Part shown: piece by piece, positions 34,341-48,524 of the stretch
How positions within the stretch are numbered: position 1 is the first letter of the stretch
Layout: each line of letters begins with the position of its first letter
From: Sabethes cyaneus
Lineage: Eukaryota; Arthropoda; Insecta; Diptera; Culicidae
DNA: 64,000 nucleotides
Assembly: GCF_943734655.1 (NCBI RefSeq)
Contig: NC_071354.1
Span: 40,572,744 to 40,636,743 of the forward strand
Direction of reading: 5' to 3'
Program-made: the position numbers and the translations under genes
Notes under the pieces: model-generated
Database searches by the model: none
The model's input: the letters and a program-made list of their open reading frames with translations, nothing else
What the model was told of the DNA's origin: nothing

Positions 34341-37000
34341 GAGAAGATATTATATATTCGATGCAATTAAGGTTAGTTATTCGACGTAAAAGATTGTCAC
34401 GAGGCTATTATAGAAATTTGTTCCCAAACACTGAAAATCACAAAAATAATGAGTTTGATATCGAGTTTTTCTTACCTTCTGTACAGGTACTGAAGTAACA
34501 AGTGCGGAAACTCGTAATCACTCTTCACATTGAACAAGACCAGCGATCCAAAACTTACATTGTTTTTCGTCACGCAATTTTTAAATTTTACTGTTGACGT
34601 AAATTGTCATCAGTTTGTCTGCTCAGCTCAATTTTTTTCTGTCAAACGCATTCATTCTGATTACTTACAGCACTTACGGTACCTTTTGGTTCAACATCAT
34701 CAGCAAATACTTACTTACGCTGATATTTCATTCCTTTCAACCGATTTTTTTTCGCTTGCTTCGCCAAGGACACTCCGGATTGTTTGCATCCGATTGACGA
34801 CAAATGATTTGCATATTCCCTCCGCTAGGGCATACAAAAGACATCACCTCCGTATTCTTCGATGGCATTTCGACACACCAGAATGCTTCGGCACAAATAG
34901 AACACCGCTGCTCTCCGCATTCAAATTTTCCCATGCCGAACGGTTGTTGAGGTTCCTGCTCTTTTTTTTTTGCTCGAACTCCGTTCACCCCGCGAGCAGG
35001 GAGTTCTTATCAAGATTTTACACAAGTGATCCTGCTGATTTGAAAGTGTTCTCTAAAACACGTTCAATTTTTTTTTTTTTCAAGTTTGCAGGTTTCGGCA
35101 TTCAACTGGGAGGTTATCACAGACGGTTACCACGGCTCGCGGGCTGTAAAAGTAGAGGGTAAACACATCCCCTTTTGTATTATTGAACGGCCGCCGAAAA
35201 AGAGGTGTCAAGCGAAAGTGCAACAGAATCATTATTTTAATTGAAGGGGACGTAGCAGCAACATGGACTTACCGTTTTTCGAAAGGGATTTACTTGTTTT
35301 CTTTTTTGTTCATGACATACACAGCTTAAAGCGTCTGTGAGAGAGTATAAATGGTCGGTGGGTTGTTAAGTTGAAGCAGTGAATTTTGGCCGGGGGTTAA
35401 AACCTATTCCATTATATGCGATGCATACGTTTTTAGCGGTAAATAAAAATGCAATAATAACAATGGAGGCAGCCGTGCAGTTTGGGATTGAATTTTTGGG
35501 TGTATTTCAAACCGCCGAAATTGTATACTGAAAGTTCAACGAAAAACGGAAATATTTTATGCGTAGTACTCATACTTCAAACAACATTTCCGCAGCCAGT
35601 CGATTCATCATTTCATTTTTTTTTGTCGAAATTTCGGTTCCGTATATCATCTGCTTGTTTCCCGGTGTCCCTTTCATCGTTTTTACACCGCTGTGGTTGA
35701 TTCGGTAAATTCAATTAAATCAGAAAATAAACAGGATCGTTAAATATGCTTAATCCACTTGCCACCCATCATCAGCCCCCCCGTCGGTCGGCATACCCGA
35801 AGGGTAGAAATATATCGCTTTCCGGGAGACACCGTAGCGTGACTGTAAATTATTTTCATGTGATTTAAATTTTAAAACAATCGGATCGGCGAGAAACTCC
35901 ATTTTTGCCAATAATTGTGGTAAGATAGGGCCAACCCGCGATCCGTAAAAATCTTTTCCTACATTTAAGCACAGCTGAATAAATCCGTTCGTTCGGTTTG
36001 CCCCATTCAACTCGCCTCATATCCGTGCTCTCTTTGCCGGTGCACAATTTTTGCATTCTTCCTTGTACCTCTAGGTAAATAGGTAAGTGCAGCTCAAGCA
36101 CACGATAAAACGGTGGATTAATTTCAACAGCAATCAACGATGCACGGAACTGCGCGGGACGATAGGCAGGAAAAATGATGAATGCGAAATTATGGGTAAA
36201 AATACACGAGAGGTACATCAAAAAAGTCGATTATCAAATTGTATATATATTTTTTAAGTTGTATTTTAATTATTCCTCTCATATCAATTGTCAGAACAGA
36301 ATGTATCGCGGATTAAATTCACTGCGGATTATTTTAATACTCCTGAACCGTACCGAAGGTGCAGTTAAAAATTCAGTCTTTATGCTATCGCAGTTGTCCC
36401 ACTGTGCACTGTTTGATGCCTGCCTGCCGTGAACCGTTGAGTCACCGGCGGAATGAAAGGTGACGAAGAATGCATTAGCATACAATGAGGAAAATTGCAG
36501 TGGAAAAACGAGAAGAAATTCATCCGTCACTCATCGGGAGACCTGAAATCAATCGTTGTTGTGCCACGAAAGCGGGAAATAAATGAGCAAAGTACTATTA
36601 CTTGTGTGTACTAGCGTGCCCAGAGCCTTGACGGAGGAGGGTGGGGCTCCAAAATTTTACAATGCGCTGTGCAGTAGACAGTTGCTCAGTGTATTGATTA
36701 ATATAAGATAACTTTAATTTTGATTTAATTTTAAGGCGCTCAAACATTTAACTTAAGTTTGTCTTAATTTAGTCTAAGTTTTAAAAATAAGAATTTTCCT
36801 CAACCTTCCGTGACTTTCCACATTTTGCTCAATATTTGTGTCTTATAGATGGATTTTTTGTCACTTGGCTTGGCATGTTTTTGTATCATTTTTGTGTTTT
36901 ATCTGACTCAGTTCCTATTTATGCGGCAGAGTTCTACGTGCACAACTTGATTCCTGTTACTCTTTTCGGTTTACTAAGTTGTCGGCTGTACCTCAAGGCA
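34341..37000. other. Unassigned sequence, no supported gene
   Basis: A frame of 210 codons (34530-35162) has no ATG at its head, low-complexity Phe runs and no recognised domain. Other frames are below 120 codons. I see no repeat termini. Confidence 0.4.
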
Positions 37001-37006
37001 GCAATA

Positions 37007-37162
37007 TGAAACCTCTCCTGCTTGAAATTAAATTAAAAAGTAAACCTTCCAATTAAATTCTAATATTTTTTCTTGACACGTCTTGATGCCAAGAATAAAT
37101 ATACATAGTAGAATTTAGTTGGAAAGTTTTCTTTTTAATTTACTTTCAGGTTTCGTATTTTA
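37007..37162. repeat. Imperfect inverted repeat, about 50-bp arms
   Basis: The left arm 'gaaacctctcctgcttgaaa' leads into ttaaattaaaaagtaaacctt. It is mirrored by aagttttctttttaatttac and 'tttcaggtttcg' at the right. MITE-like, with no sharp target duplication. Confidence 0.7.
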
Positions 37163-37390
37163 CTAAGACGCTCCAAAGACAACAAATTATATTTGTAGCA
37201 ACAAGCTTAAATGGCTATCTCACTCCAAGATCTTAAGTCGTACTCGGGACAGTAGATCTAGGAAAATAAATAAATCTAGATAGAGGTGATCTCTACGGGG
37301 GCTACAACCGCCCCCTCCCCCGCACCGGCCGACGCTTCCGACGGCAGGTCGCCAGCAACACTCTCGGCCTGTGTCCGAGTTCGACTAGTT
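37163..37390. other. Unassigned spacer
   Basis: Contains a GC-rich patch (37300-37370). No feature supported. Confidence 0.4.
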
Positions 37391-37394
37391 CTTG

Positions 37395-38382
37395 AGTTTC
37401 GCAAAAATTTCTGTTTTATTTGTATGAGAGTCCATATCCCCCTACCACAGGGGTGAGGGGCTTCGAACCATCATAAAAAATTCCTGCCTCCAAAACCCCC
37501 CACATGCCAAATGTGGTTCCATTTGCTTGACTAGTTCTCTAGTTATGAGGATATTTGTATTTCATTTGTATAGGAGCCCCCCCACTATTGAAGGAAGGAG
37601 GGGTCATAATTTCCCTCCTAAAGAGGGGAGCCCTAGTAACAATCTGGGTTTTATTGCACTTTTATAATGGCATTTATGACCAAAATTGGTGTTGAAGACC
37701 AGCATAAGAGTACAATAAAACTCACATTGTTGCTTGGGAGGGGTCTCAATTCACCATAGCAAAAAAAATTGCCTACAAAAACACCCACATGCTAAATTTG
37801 GTTCCATTTGCTTGACTAGTTCTCGAGTTATGAGGAAATTTGTATCTCATTTGTTCTTATTGAAGCTTTCGACTGAGTATCTTTGCAAAGTTTTGTTTTT
37901 CGGCTTTGCAGTCAAATTGCTCATTAAAACGAACGTTTTTCTTCTACTTCCGACGTTTCGATTTGATACAGATTTAATACAGATTTAATACAAATCAAAA
38001 CGTCGGAAGTAGAAGAAAAACATTCGTTTTAATGAGCAATTTGACTGCAAAGCCGACAAACAAAACTCTGTATTTCATTTGTATGGAAGCCCCCCCTCTT
38101 AAAGGGGAGGGGAGTCATAATTCCCCTTCTAAAGACGGGATGGGTCTCAATTTGCCATAGAAAAAAATTCTTGTCACCAAAAACACCTACATGCCAAATT
38201 TTGTTCCATTTGCTTGATTATTTCTCGAGCTATGCAGAAATTTGTATTTCATTTGTATGGGAGCCCCCCTCTTAATGGGGGAGGGGTCTCTAACCATCAT
38301 AAGCACCTTCCCCGGCCCCAAAAACCTCTAAATGCAAATTTTCACGCCGATTGGTTCAGTAGTTTCGAATAAGGAACATCCC
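37395..38382 (+). repeat. Tandem modules of a GACA-ended interspersed repeat
   Basis: Roughly 150-bp modules (ggttccatttgcttgactag, then tttgtatttcatttgtatgg, then a poly-C or cccctctta block) recur several times. The last ends with 'cgccgattggttcagtagtt', leading into the GACA array. Same family as 10.4-10.7 kb. Confidence 0.8.
37889..38067. repeat. Hairpin with arms of about 78 nt
   Basis: 37889-37967 and 37990-38067 are near-perfect reverse complements (only a few differences), with a loop made of a repeated 'acagatttaat' unit. It sits inside the tandem modules. Confidence 0.9.
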
Positions 38383-41643
<3,261 letters not shown>

Positions 41644-41695
41644 TTATTATTTAATTATTTAAATAAAGTATCAAAAATTAGTCATAGCTTACTAC

Positions 41696-41804
41696 CCTAG
41701 TAGCACACTTTTGGCACTTCTAGTTGCAGTAACTTATATATGACTGAAATCAGTCATGTATTGGTTGCCACAACTGTTTTGTAACAACTGTGCTAGTAGG
41801 GTAT
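41696..41804. mobile_element. 109-bp MITE, TA-flanked
   Basis: Inverted termini CCCTAGTAGCACA and TGTGCTAGTAGGG, with a central 'tgactgaaatcagtca' palindrome. TA lies directly outside on both sides. The second copy at 46598-46696 shares ends and centre. Likely mobilised by a Tc1/mariner-type transposase. Confidence 0.85.
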
Positions 41805-43230
41805 GCTAAAAATCAATTACTAACGTTTTGTGTGAAAATAGATAAACATATAGGTTTTTCAGCAAACTGCTTGGTCATGTAAAATCAAGCAACTTTGCTA
41901 TTTTTCTCTCTATCAAGGGCAGATTTCTCTGAATTTGTATTTTTGAGTTTGATTATAGTCACTTTAACAGCTTGAGTTTTTCGTGACTTCTGCGGGGTTG
42001 GAATTTAACCCCGGGTCCTCGGCGTGAATGCTATCCACTGCACCGGCATTGACCCCTTTCTTTGATTGCTTTGGCTCCTTTTTTTGGTAGTTCCTTAATA
42101 AATAGGTTCTCATCTATAACTTTAGTCAATTGCATTTTACAAGAATACATTGTTCTAAACAATTATCGAAGTACGTTTTTGCAAAAAAAAACAAATCTCT
42201 AGGACTATTCCTTATATAGTTATCGTACAGGCGAGCTATATTTTTTCCTAACTTTATATAGCTTTATATAACTTTATATAGAATAGCTCTATGTACACAT
42301 ACTTTCCTAGATGTGTTAACTAAGAGCAATTTGCAAAATTTACAGGAATTTGTGCAGAATTAGTCATCATGCACAGAATTAGATGCGTTTACGGTATGAA
42401 AAACTCATTTTTAGAGAGTTTCCAAAGAAAATGCTCTACAGCTTTGCACCCGATAGAGAAAGAAATATTATTTCTTAAGTAAAGTTGCTTGCATTTACAT
42501 TTCATACAACTCTGTCGAAGAACCAATGTCTATATTTCTTAACACAAAAATGTTAGTTATTTGATTTTTTTCACACGCTAAAATCTCTTTTTACGCCCAT
42601 TCATTTTACATTTTTTTGTAAAATTTGTAGAACATGATTGTGTTTTGTTACCATTATTGTGTTAAAAAAAATATTTTTATGCTGTTTTTTAGTATCAGTT
42701 TTCGTTTCTAAGTTTATTTTTAGTATTTTATTCGTGATGCTCAATTATTTTTGTGTTTTCTTATATTTGATATAACTTACATGCCCTTTTGCCTAATGTT
42801 CCCTCCATCAGCGTTTTAATGGAGTCCGTAAATTACGAAATATTATACTATTCCTTTAAAATATACAATTAATTCGTTATTTCAACAGATAAGTTCGTTG
42901 CTGCTTCGTCGTAATTGCCTATTCCCGTTCTATCCCAAAGAAATTATTTCAAATATCAACTCAAATAGAAATTACTTTTTATTTTTAAATTATTAAGTCC
43001 ATAAACTATGGCCGTAAACAAAAATTCGTGAAGTTCTTAGATTCTTAGATGGGGCATGTGCCCCAGCTTAGGCAAGCCAGTGCTTGTGTAATAACAACAG
43101 TAACGTAAGACATTTTCCCGGAATTTGATTAAAATTTTTTAGATTTAAGCTTAAGAAAAATCGAATGTCGCTAGTAAAGCGTACGGATCGAAAATAAATC
43201 TGTCCAACATATTCTGATAGTAGAATCATA
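41805..43230. other. Unassigned AT-rich sequence with one tRNA-like fragment
   Basis: Contains no frame worth calling. A simple tandem 'tttatata' patch lies near 42250-42285. Confidence 0.45.
41988..42056 (-). repeat. tRNA-like SINE or tRNA pseudogene fragment
   Basis: On the minus strand it reads gtgcagtggatagc (A-box-like) and ggggttaaattccaacccc (T-arm-like with a degenerate B-box). The T-arm pairs well, but there is no matching acceptor stem and the B-box has aaa in place of cga, so it is not a functional tRNA. Confidence 0.55.
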
Positions 43231-45105
43231 CCGAGCTTTGTTATCTCTAGATCGAACTGAACTGCATTCCAGAAGGAACTTACACTGCCAAGAGCAGAAA
43301 GCTCCAACAATTGTGCCACCGACACAGTCTGTGCATCGGAAGAATAACTCTCCCTTTTGGGTTCAATTCCTCGCAGCTCCAGTGGGATTCAGCTCCATTC
43401 AAACTTTTTGTGACAAACGAAACTTCATTGCACTGTCTATCCACGCAGCAGGTTGCATTGCAGCTTCTCCTCACTCTTCTGCTGTCATATCGTACGGGGA
43501 AAACTTTCAATTTATTGACATGGATTTTCGGTGTGCATCTTCGCTGAGCGTCGGTAAAGTTTATCCTATGCTCGGCACCGGCCGGCGGCAGCAGCAGCTT
43601 CTTACAACCAGCTTTTCGGTGGGTAAATCCTAGCTGGGAAAAACTTTTCCTCGGGATCTAGTATTTATTGATGAAATTCAATTATAAATTTTGTTTTACA
43701 TTCTATCCATTTCTGGATGTTACTTTCCGCCCCGTGCTTGTCTGCCCCAGTGGCGGACGGGACGGACTCGAAATTCCTACAAACTGCACTGCAATTCGGA
43801 AACAGTCCGTTAGTTGGAAGAACGGAAAAGATGAGGAAAAGGTAAAAGTTTATCCTATCAGGATTTAGAGCAGCAGTTCAAATGGGGCACAATCATTTGT
43901 GAGTGCAGAGCAAGTTTATTTCTCGATTGGGCTTCAGCCGGGAAGTTGTACAAGGAACGGATATAAAAGTTATGGAGAAGAAATATGCTCAATCGGGAAC
44001 TTTTTCCAGCTCCGTTTGACTCCTTGAAGGTAGCTGAATCGCTTAATAATAGAGACGGATTGATTGCGCGGAAAATTTCCTGTTTTGTCAGGGTGAAAGA
44101 TTTAAACTCTTCTTCTGCAAAATACATTAAATTCACATTTGCAGCTTTCGTTTCTATTGATTTGTTACACCCTCAACAGAAGTAAAAACAAATATTTCAT
44201 CATATTTTTCGTCTGTCCTGCAAAATAAAACGTGCCTCATCGCACTGGTCTTAACTTAAAACGCAACATTACTGCTTTGAAACCCAAACTCCATCCGCGG
44301 TACCTAGAAAAAGATCTTAAATCCTCCATCACGCCAATATTGTAGCTGCCTGCTCTGCCAAAAAAGACGAGCCAGCTTCTGTGGAAATGGTGACGTGATA
44401 CGTGTGAGAAACCCATCGAAAAGGGGCCCCCGGAGGAGGCGAGCAGCGGAGTTTCACAATAAATTGCATTTCCCTTCAAGTAACAAACCATAAATTTTCG
44501 ATTTTTTGCACTTGTTTGACTTCCATTCAGTGAGGTTTCCATATTTTTATCCCTGCTTCTTCGGTCGGCCTGGCCCGGCCCGGCCCAACCCGCCCGGAGT
44601 GGAAAACGAATGATTTCGGCACCGAACCCGTTCCCTATCGATGCCGATGGCGATGGGGTATAAGGTAGTGCGAAGTGGCGCGAAAATGGGTTTACCTGCT
44701 GAAGCGAACATTCCGAGAAGTCGCTGGGATTCGAGCGGGCTTTCCAGGCGAAATCCCGGGAATCATCACCGACTTACCTTCTGCCCGGAGGTGGGATGCA
44801 CACGGGATGCGCGCATTGTAATGTGCTGGCAGTATTGTAAACGCTGTTTCCTTCAGTAATGCTGTGGTACCTACAACATCGGTTGCTGGCGTGGTATTTT
44901 CTAAAGCTTCTGCCAGCCGCAGATCATGGCAACGCGGCGGTCGATGATGGCGGCGGCGGTTGAGTCGAGGATGCATGCTGGAATGGAAAAAGTTGGGATT
45001 CAAAGAAGCATAAACAACCCAGTTTTTTTTCTTTCTTGGAGTTGAACTAGCTGTTAGTTCCACAGATGTGTGTTGCAATGTATCTTCACAGCTTTTGTAT
45101 TGCTA
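43231..45105. other. GC-richer single-copy-looking island
   Basis: Composition rises, notably 44560-44610 (ggcctggcccggcccggccc) and 44640-44990. Several frames of 70-131 codons are open on both strands, including a 128-codon minus frame at 44692-45078, but none has recognised domains and opposite-strand frames conflict. It could hold regulatory sequence or an unrecognised exon. Confidence 0.3.
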
Positions 45106-45885
45106 GAATCATGGAGTTTCACAAGGATGGAAAAATTTGAATGAAATGGATTGGCACTGAAATCGGTGGATGGGGATTTGAAAATAGATTCAAGTGTTCG
45201 CGGTGGGTTCGTTTTGTTGGCGTTTTCCTGAGCGCTAGAAAAATTTGCTATTTACATAAATGCTGCATAAATTTGGATAGTAAAACGCTTTTAGTACGGT
45301 AATAAATATGGCAGCTCTGGGAAGAAAAAAAAACATTTCTGGAGAATGATGAATGAGACATTTGAGACAGAAAAAGAACAGCGATTATCCGAAGCGTTTA
45401 CTTTTCCGAGATCAAAAAAGCTGATTAAAACTATTGTCGTCTGTCATAGCTTTAAACTGTTCACACACTGTATTTTAAAGATTATTTCCTTTATAATAGA
45501 TGTTGTTAAATGCTATGCTTTTGAAGATTGTATGTTTGACATTTCAAAATTGGGTGCTAACCTAACCTAAATATTGTGCAATACAGATCTATCTCCCGTA
45601 AACTGTACTTCATATGTTATCATATATTTTATGAAATATTTAGGTAAAAACTTGTTTTACTATGGGGTAACCATGCAGTGCAGCATATAAAATATCGTTT
45701 ACTTGCAACTTTTTTATAAAAATAGAAAAAGTATTAATTCGCGACGTGACTGGCCCTCTGTAAGCTCCCTACTTTTGCCATATGCATAACAGGAATCTCA
45801 ACCAAGCCCGCTTTCCGTTTGTACTCCGTTAAAAATAGTTCGCAACAGTTTTCGTCTAAATATGACAAGTGAACGTATCTCTTTC
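45106..45885. other. Unassigned sequence
   Basis: AT-rich and without supported features. Confidence 0.45.
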
Positions 45886-45889
45886 GTAG

Positions 45890-46130
45890 GAAGAGCCGTA
45901 ATCTCAAGTCCGTAGATGACTACCGGATGAATAAGGCGCTCTCTCGTATCCTGTTCTGTAGACTGAGACCATTAGTGGAGTCTTTTGTCGACGAGTACCA
46001 AGCTGGGTTTCGTGAGGGTTGCTCTACGATGAATCAGATGTTTACTCTGCGCCAGTTACTAGACAAGTTTCGGAAGTACAATTTGCAGACTCATCTGTTT
46101 CGTCGTTACTTATATTATTCTTGGCAATGC
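45890..46130 (+). pseudogene. RTE-like LINE reverse transcriptase fragment
   Basis: The frame reads NKALSRILFCRLRPLVESFV, then DEYQAGFREGCSTMNQMFTL and RQLLDKFRKYN. In RTE-clade elements of insects this corresponds to the block YKVLSRILF.RL.P....VG.YQAGFR.GRST.DQ.F.LRQ. Here G is replaced by D and R-S-T by C-S-T, and the block is truncated before the catalytic boxes. It is followed by SINE-like sequence and has no upstream endonuclease, so it is a dead fragment. Confidence 0.8.
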
Positions 46131-46139
46131 AAAGATATT

Positions 46140-46352
46140 CTTTCAAGTTCATGCTTCAAAGCAAAGCCTTGGTGCTACATTCTGCATTCAGAACTAAACC
46201 TTATGCTTTTTATTAGTTACACTTCGCAGTCGGCTCTTACAGCACAGGACAATAGCGCGGCTAGCGCTACGATTCTAACTACCGCAGGTGAGGATGGAAG
46301 GTGTGGTTTGTCCCATGAGCAAATAGGTCGATCCTCTGGACCAAACTGGGCG
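46140..46352 (+). repeat. SINE-like segment
   Basis: Shares 'aaagccttggtgctacattc' and 'acacttcgcagtcggctctt' phrases with the direct repeats at 4.9-5.4 kb, in the opposite orientation to those copies. It separates two unrelated LINE fragments. Confidence 0.5.
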
Positions 46353-46354
46353 AC

Positions 46355-46500
46355 ATAGTGCATCCAATCTTATCTTACCGAACGATTCGCTTTTGCCAGT
46401 ACCAAAGTATTAATTCGTCTTGTTCCGAGATACCATCTGCCGTGCCCCAAGATAGTCATCTAGGTCATTTGATGTTTGTTACTCACTTACCTATGTGTCC
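46355..46500 (+). pseudogene. Jockey/I-like reverse transcriptase fragment
   Basis: The frame YLTERFAFCQYQ..., then SEIPSAVPQDSHLGHLMF, corresponds to the SGVPQGSHLGPL.F motif of Jockey-group elements, with G-to-D and P-to-H changes. It ends near 46500 at the start of the R1-like element. It is a truncated remnant with no flanking coding sequence. Confidence 0.75.
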
Positions 46501-46597
46501 ATGTCCGCCGGTCCGGGATAGTAAATGGTTGAATAATGCGCTCCAGAAGTGCCACGAAGTTCCACAGCCTCTTATTCAGCAACTCCTATCTCTACCC

Positions 46598-46696
46598 AAG
46601 TAGCACACTTTTGTCATTTCTGGTTGCTGCAACCTATTAATGACTGAATTTAGTCATTAATCGGTTACCACAACTAGTTAATAACAACTGTAGGGT
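46598..46696. mobile_element. MITE inserted in the R1-like 5' region, TA duplication
   Basis: It starts CCCAAGTAGCACACTT and ends CTGTAGGG, with TA on both sides. In the sister fragment at 33143-33160 the same site reads ctctacctcatcg without insertion, which directly shows the empty site. It belongs with the copy at 41696-41804. Confidence 0.9.
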
Positions 46697-47012
46697 ACCT
46701 CCTCGTGGTACCTTCCGAGATACGTTCCATAGTGGAAATCGGACAAGCGGTGGAAACTAGGGTCGTATGCGGACAGAGAAGGGGGCACTCATGCGAAGGC
46801 TGAGTGTAAACTCTCCGCCTGCAAATGACGGATCTCGGTAGAGGCATGTTCGATGAACCTGAAAATACTGAGAATCTGAGCAGAGGGTCCACAGCCCCCA
46901 AAGGATGACGGTTTTAATAGCTGCTATCCATGGCTAAAAGTAAAAATGTGGATGGATAAACTCCTAATCCAAGGTATCATGCGACCCGTGCCGAGGGATG
47001 AACGGTGGGTTG

Positions 47013-47028
47013 GGGGGGGGGGGGGGGC
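47013..47028. repeat. Poly-G run
   Basis: A near-pure G tract in the untranslated leader of the R1-like element, marked by ggttgggggggggg. It may be length-variable or an assembly weak point. Confidence 0.8.
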
Positions 47029-47164
47029 GGTTGTCTGTAAATACTCAGTCTCAAACGGAGCGTGTGGAGTACCAGAGCGCCCTCCACAGTAATCAGCCTT
47101 TACCGCAACATGAGGGGCTTTGATGCGGCAGACTCTTCTTTCCCCTCAACTCGTAGGATTCTAT

Positions 47165-48524
47165 ATGAACAATCAAAACCAAAATAACTTAACTTCAGTG
47201 AGCACGGACGGATTAGGTAATCCGTTCGCAAGAGGTGGTAACCAGAGATCTCAGCCGATGGAGAGGAGTAGAAGCGCCAGCGTAAGCGGAAAGGGAAGCG
47301 GCACACCTGCCGCTCCAACTGCATCTATGCCGGACGCAGCGATGAACGACCCGTCGTTCAGTGAAAGGAAAGAGAGACATGCTACCAAGAGTGGTAGCGG
47401 CGTCTCATCAGCTCGATGCCATTATCGAGTTCGTGGCAGCTCACAGCACCCTGGCGAAGGACCTGAAACAAAGTCTGTTCATGATTCGGGGCACCATGCG
47501 TGCTGTGACGAAGGAGCACAGCGAACTCGAAGCGTGAGTAAGAGTGGCAGAGAAAGAGACCGAGAAGGCGTTTGAATCGAGGTCTGCACAAACGGATGCC
47601 TGCCCGTCAACCACACCGTGGCCCTCGCGACTACGGAGCAGTCCAACGACAAAAAGGTATCCACCAAACGTGCAAGGCAGTCCCCAGGGGATGGATCTCC
47701 CACGGGCACGAAGAAGCGCCTGATCGCAAAGGGTCGCAAGCCAACCAAAGAACCCATTGAGAGTAACGAGACGCAGTTGGCGTCCGACAATCAGTGCGAA
47801 TTAGTGAAAAAGAAGAAGGCCAGGAAGAAAGAAAAGGATCGAGGTCCACCGAAAGTGGTCAAAAAAAAGAGGAGCAAAGGCGATGCCCTTATCCTTAAAA
47901 CTAAGAGGCCGAAATATTCGGAAGTTTTGAAGGCCATGAGAGGGGACGATCAGCAGAAGGGTCTAGGCACGGATGTGCGGAGTGTCCGCCGCTCCTGCAC
48001 GGGCGATATGATCCTTGAACTCAAAAAGGATGCCACTGAGAAGGGTCCTTGATGATAGCGTACAGATCCGCGCACTAACGCCTGAGATGACTCTCCAGCT
48101 TAAAAACCTGGACGAGATCACTGAAGTGGTCGAACTGGCACGAGCTCTTAAGGAGCAATGTAACGTGATGGTGACTAACGAAGCAGTTCGTCTGCGCAAG
48201 GGATCGGCGGAAACCCAGATAGCTACAATAAGACTTCCACGGGTAGACGCAAATGCAGCCCTGAAAGTAGCTAAGCTGAAGGTGGAATGGTCCGTATGCC
48301 CACTGAGCGTGTTCCGGTGCTTTGAGCGAGGGCACAAGTCTTGGAGAAGTAAGGGACCTGACAGAAGCCACCTGTGTAGGAGATGTGGTGGTGCGGGCCA
48401 TATAGCGAGGGACTGTACTGCGCCGCCCAAGTGCCTGATATGTACAGGCCAACGGGGCGCTAAGCACATAACAGGAGGCCCAAGGTGCCCGGCGGGCGCG
48501 CCGGCGACTAAAACACGGGCGTAG
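47165..48524 (+). pseudogene. R1-like ORF1 (gag-like, CCHC) pseudogene
   Basis: The likely start is the ATG at 47165 (MNNQNQNNLTSV). After a frame change near 47370 the coding sense continues as LPRVVAASHQLDAIIEFVAA, and later as a Lys-rich region (KKKKARKKEKDRGPPK, about 47810-47850). The C-terminal third, in the frame of 48015-48524, has CRRCGGAGHIARDC, an intact CX2CX4HX4C zinc knuckle, followed by CLICTGQRGAKH...C. The first knuckle reads VFRCFERGHKSW and lacks its first cysteine. In this family ORF1 binds RNA as part of the retrotransposition complex. At least two frameshifts disable it. Confidence 0.85.

Noticed and set aside
34530..35162. 210-codon frame
   Set aside because: No ATG at the start, homopolymer-driven Phe runs, no domain, and shorter frames on the other strand.
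44692..45078. 128-codon minus-strand frame
   Set aside because: Arg/His-rich without recognisable motif, conflicts with a plus frame, and starts in GC-rich sequence where stops are rare.
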